IMG/VR virus record: IMGVR_UViG_3300013094_000027
Location: 28,019-92,018 of that record
Strand: one strand, 5' to 3'
Length of the DNA stretch: 64,000 bases
DNA from: a virus
A program made the translations under genes and the position numbers. The notes under the pieces are model-generated. The model ran no database searches and had not been told where the DNA came from. It was given only the letters and a program-made list of their open reading frames with translations. Every line of letters starts with the position of its first letter. Within the stretch, counting starts at the first letter, position 1. This document shows, piece after piece, positions 61,322-64,000 of the stretch.

Positions 61322-62200
61322 ATGTTTGACATATTCAAGACTAAGATAACTAAAGAAAGAACTGAGCAGGTTATTCCAGTCAATAAAGAAACTAAGATAA
61401 CTAAGAAGGTTATTATGAATAAGGTACCTGAAAAAGTAATATCTATTGCAGAAATGCATGAAGATTTTTATTCTAAAATAAATGAAGATATTGCATTAAT
61501 TGAATCTTACATACCTAGTAAAATAGAAGTTACGAATAAAGAAAAAGAGAAATATAATGTCTTAAGAAATCTTGGATTTAGAAATGAAGATGTAGTAATT
61601 CATGAACAAAAACTTCAATTATATTATACTAATAAATATGAGGAGTTAAAAAGATCGTCAATTAAAACTTTGATGTTATCTATGAAACAGAAATATCCTC
61701 ATTATAAGTTTATTACTATAGAATCCTTATTTTCATTATGTAATAAATATAAGTTAGTGATAGGAAGACCTGATAATTTCCTAGGTACTATCCCTGATAA
61801 GTCTGTTAAAGATTTATCTAATTTTAAAGTAGATAATGAGGATAAAGCTGTTGAAGATAATAAGGGGCTGCTATGTAGAGAATTTAATAATATATACCCT
61901 TCTTTAGCTTCTAACTTAAGAATAGCTGCTCATGATTCTTTATTTAGGGAAGATTCTCGTAATATATTAATGCATCCTATAAATGTTGAGGATGTGTTAC
62001 GAGTTTCAAATATAGAAAAAGATCCTATAGTATTTCAACCCGTAGAAATGAAATTTAAAACTGATTTTATGATAGATTCAAAAGGTTCATATATTGATCG
62101 TAACCCTCCTTATTCATTTACTCAGGTAGGATTTTTGATAATAACTGCGTGGGGTGATGAAGCTCATGACTCAAATGCTATAAATGAAAAAATGAATTAA
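61322..62200 (+). CDS. Hypothetical protein
   Basis: 292 residues, K/E/N-rich. The central part is helical (EKYNVLRNLGFRNEDVVIHEQKLQLYYTNKYEEL), the later part has beta strands (VIGRPDNFLGTIPDKSVKDL, PPYSFTQVGFLIITAWGDEA). It resembles a soluble intracellular protein. I recognise no family. Confidence 0.5.
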   Translation: MFDIFKTKITKERTEQVIPVNKETKITKKVIMNKVPEKVISIAEMHEDFYSKINEDIALIESYIPSKIEVTNKEKEKYNVLRNLGFRNEDVVIHEQKLQLYYTNKYEELKRSSIKTLMLSMKQKYPHYKFITIESLFSLCNKYKLVIGRPDNFLGTIPDKSVKDLSNFKVDNEDKAVEDNKGLLCREFNNIYPSLASNLRIAAHDSLFREDSRNILMHPINVEDVLRVSNIEKDPIVFQPVEMKFKTDFMIDSKGSYIDRNPPYSFTQVGFLIITAWGDEAHDSNAINEKMN

Positions 62201-62203
62201 CCT

Positions 62204-62380
62204 ATGTTAAAAGTAAATAAATCATCTAGAATGATTCCAGCATTTATAACTAATAAATCCAAGACAGTTGCATCTAATATCGATTTTATGACGTCTGTAT
62301 TTTCAAATACTTATAAAGTTTATAGTAATAGTTTATTAGATGCAGCACTTCAAATAAATAAGAAATCACAACAAAAATAA
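62204..62380 (+). pseudogene. 5' part of a gene split by TAA
   Basis: 58 residues (LKVNKSSRMIPAFITNKSKT, LLDAALQINKKSQQK), then TAA. The frame continues without break as QEEQEGQD into the ATG at 62,405. The Gln/Glu linker around the stop suggests that TAA arose from CAA, AAA or GAA. Confidence 0.5.
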
Positions 62381-62404
62381 CAAGAAGAACAAGAAGGACA
62401 AGAT

Positions 62405-62593
62405 ATGTCCAATATTGAAGGATTGAAAAAATCATTTATTGGATTTCTCTCTGCTAAAAATTCTAAATTAAATAAATCATTATATATTGAATATAATAAC
62501 TTACTTAATAATACTAACTTCGTACCATTTATACCAGCTAAAAGTAGAAAATTACGTACTCGATTTATTTATAGATTTAATAAAAACTTATGA
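62405..62593 (+). CDS. 3' part of the split gene, or separate small basic protein
   Basis: 62 residues from MSNIEGLKKSFIGFLSAKNS, basic end (PAKSRKLRTRFIYRFNKNL). It is in frame with the previous reading frame 24 bases upstream. It may be translated alone by reinitiation. Confidence 0.45.
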   Translation: MSNIEGLKKSFIGFLSAKNSKLNKSLYIEYNNLLNNTNFVPFIPAKSRKLRTRFIYRFNKNL

Positions 62594-62793
62594 CTAACGA
62601 TGAAATAATTAAAGAAAGAACAAAAAATAACCTTTCTATTCCTACTGATGAAGAAATAGAAGAGAAAGCAGAACAAGATTGGAATAATAATAATTATCCT
62701 GAAATCCAGTATAAGGGTCAGGATAAAATAAGGCATCATAGAATATTTTCTAAAGGATACAATCAGGCATTAAAAGATCTAAATTTAAAATGA
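62590..62793 (+). CDS. Small charged protein (RMF-like end)
   Basis: 67 residues; TDEEIEEKAEQDWNNNNYPE, then KGQDKIRHHRIFSKGYNQAL. The FxxGYNQAL end is like the G-Y-x-A element of RMF-type or F-xx-G-xx-W phage modules. Start and stop overlap neighbours (TTATGA, TGATATGG). Confidence 0.48.
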   Translation: MTNDEIIKERTKNNLSIPTDEEIEEKAEQDWNNNNYPEIQYKGQDKIRHHRIFSKGYNQALKDLNLK

Positions 62794-62794
62794 T

Positions 62795-63540
62795 ATGGAA
62801 TCAAAAAAAGTTAAAGTAATTTTATTACCTACTGGTAAAGATGGTTGGAATAAAGGTGATATATTAAAATGTACAGGAGAATCACCTGCTAAACATCGTA
62901 AAGAACATATAAGTTTATCAATTGAAGGATGTGAAGTTTATTCTAATCTTACTATTATGTATAAAGCTCATTATATGTATCTTATCAGTGATGATGAGAT
63001 AACAAAAAATAATTGGTGTTATGATCCTGAATCAGATAATGGACTTGTGAAATGTATGATGAATGGTATAGATTCCTATTATAATAAATATGGGAAACTC
63101 ATTATTGCTACAAACAATCCTGACCTTGTAGCAGATGGTGTACCACGCATTAATGCATTAGATCTTAAATGGTGGGTAGATAATAGCTGTCTTGAAGAAG
63201 TGTCTCTTATGATGGAAGAATATGATCATTATAGCGGTCCTTTTGGAACAGATTGTAGTTTAAGGTTACGTCTTAATCTCTTAAATGAGGTGAAGTTTGT
63301 TAAGCCTAAAGTGCCTTTAAAAATTGATTCTGATGTAAGTATTAATCATCAAAAAGAAACTGTTGAGGAAGCTGCTAAAAAATGGATTACTGATTATCAT
63401 GGGTATGATGATGAAGATAAATTACTTGGCTTATGTATAAGTCAATTTACTCCATATTTCAAAGCAGGTGCAAAATGGAAAGAAAACAATTAGCAGACGA
63501 AGCTATATTGTTTGCTGAATGGGTAAATTGTAATAATTAG
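62795..63540 (+). pseudogene. SDDEI-family gene with single-base frameshift near the end
   Basis: The uninterrupted frame (to 63,493) gives 232 residues with LLPTGKDGWNKGDILKCTGE, YLISDDEITKNNWC and AGAKWKENN. Its DNA at 63,458-63,506 matches 60,541-60,590 of the paralogue except for one A lost from AAAAA. Restoring it continues KQLADEAILFAEWVNCNN to TAG at 63,540. Confidence 0.62.
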
Positions 63541-63613
63541 CTGTGGATTAGCAGGATATGAGCCTAAAGATATTGCGCCAATAACCTTTATGCCAGACTT
63601 CACATACGCATGA
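63527..63613 (+). pseudogene. 3' remnant of a macro-domain gene
   Basis: A short frame ISCGLAGYEPKDIAPITFMP, ending DFTYA and TGA. CGLAGYEPKDIAP is the C-terminal signature of the same macro-like domain that starts the 55,097 fusion (CGLAGLTYEQVAPLF). No start exists; the upstream part has been replaced by the end of the previous gene. Confidence 0.6.
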
Positions 63614-63684
63614 ACTACATAACCGTTCGTTTCAAAACAATGAACTAATAAAAAATTTTTCAAAATCAAAATAAACTGCAAAAA

Positions 63685-64000
63685 ATGAACACAGAAAAAA
63701 TTAATATCGAAGAAGTAATCGGCTACAAAGGATTCGATGTTAACCTAAAGTGCAGAGACATGCAATATGTCATAGGGGAAACACACGAAATGCCCAAAGA
63801 TAAGATACTTAGTGTATGCCCAGAAAATGAAAATGAAGGTGGTCTTCATTTTTGTGAAAACCCACTTGATGTATTTTGGTACTATGAACCGGCAATAAGC
63901 AGGTTTGCGGAAGTTAAAAGCGTAGGAGATGTAAAAAGAAAATCAGACGATTCAGATACAAAGATAGCAACAACAAAGTTGCATGTATCGGTTGAATTGA
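63685..64000 (+). CDS. DUF7666-like protein, cut by the window edge
   Basis: At least 105 residues: EEVIGYKGFDVNLKCRD, GETHEMP, GGLHFCENPLDVFWYYEP, RFAEVKSVGD, DSDTKIATTKLHVSVEL. The order GYK...C...G-hHFC..P-x-x-x-x-x-Y...EV...KIxT matches the second domain of the fusion at 55,097. The 3' end lies outside. Confidence 0.68.
   Translation, partial: MNTEKINIEEVIGYKGFDVNLKCRDMQYVIGETHEMPKDKILSVCPENENEGGLHFCENPLDVFWYYEPAISRFAEVKSVGDVKRKSDDSDTKIATTKLHVSVEL

Overview
The window reads as part of an AT-rich double-stranded DNA tailed phage of a Bacteroidota host, most likely a crAss-like phage (order Crassvirales). The grounds are the gene set and order (large terminase, portal, scaffold-like protein, HK97-type capsid, ring-type tail proteins, a ~1550-residue muzzle-like protein, GG-motif cargo-like proteins, lysozyme), a small IHF-like / zinc-ribbon / PD-(D/E)XK nuclease cluster ahead of them, A/T-rich ribosome-binding leaders instead of Shine-Dalgarno sites, and TAnnTTTG promoter boxes. 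Family names come from reading the translations; no database search was possible.

Layout. Positions 47-48,821 (minus strand) form one long, tightly packed late block. It is transcribed from about 48.84 kb toward position 1. First come small DNA-binding and zinc proteins and a nuclease (48.8-46.3 kb). Next is a sugar-transfer and PhoH region (46.3-37.9 kb) with at least eight glycosyltransferase-like genes and a methyltransferase. Terminase, a GIY-YIG homing endonuclease, portal, scaffold and capsid follow (37.9-28.4 kb), then connector proteins and an abundant structural protein (28.0-24.9 kb). After that lie fibres, a membrane-protein pair that may be a holin system, and a metallophosphoesterase (24.8-13.4 kb). 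The block ends with tail ring proteins, muzzle, cargo-like proteins and endolysin (13.3-0.05 kb).

Positions 48,971-64,000 (plus strand) form a very different region: many short genes of unknown function, long non-coding gaps full of hairpins, a tRNA, and a phage-encoded tmRNA with its own Bacteroidota-type promoter. Two gaps (about 51.0-51.6 and 52.57-53.1 kb) look like large ornate structured RNAs. The beginning of this region holds a gene with outlying base composition, a canonical G-quadruplex motif, a nested hairpin, and a palindromic operator beside a small HTH reading frame.

From about 56.8 kb to the right edge, several genes are interrupted: an in-frame TGA, an in-frame TAA, homopolymer frameshifts and a gene remnant. 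This suggests either ongoing gene decay and recombination or uncorrected base errors. A macro-domain / DUF7666-like / pentapeptide-repeat fusion at 55.1-56.4 kb is echoed at 63.5 kb by a macro-domain remnant followed by a separate DUF7666-like gene. No DNA polymerase, primase, helicase or RNA polymerase gene is visible, so the replication half of the genome lies outside the window.
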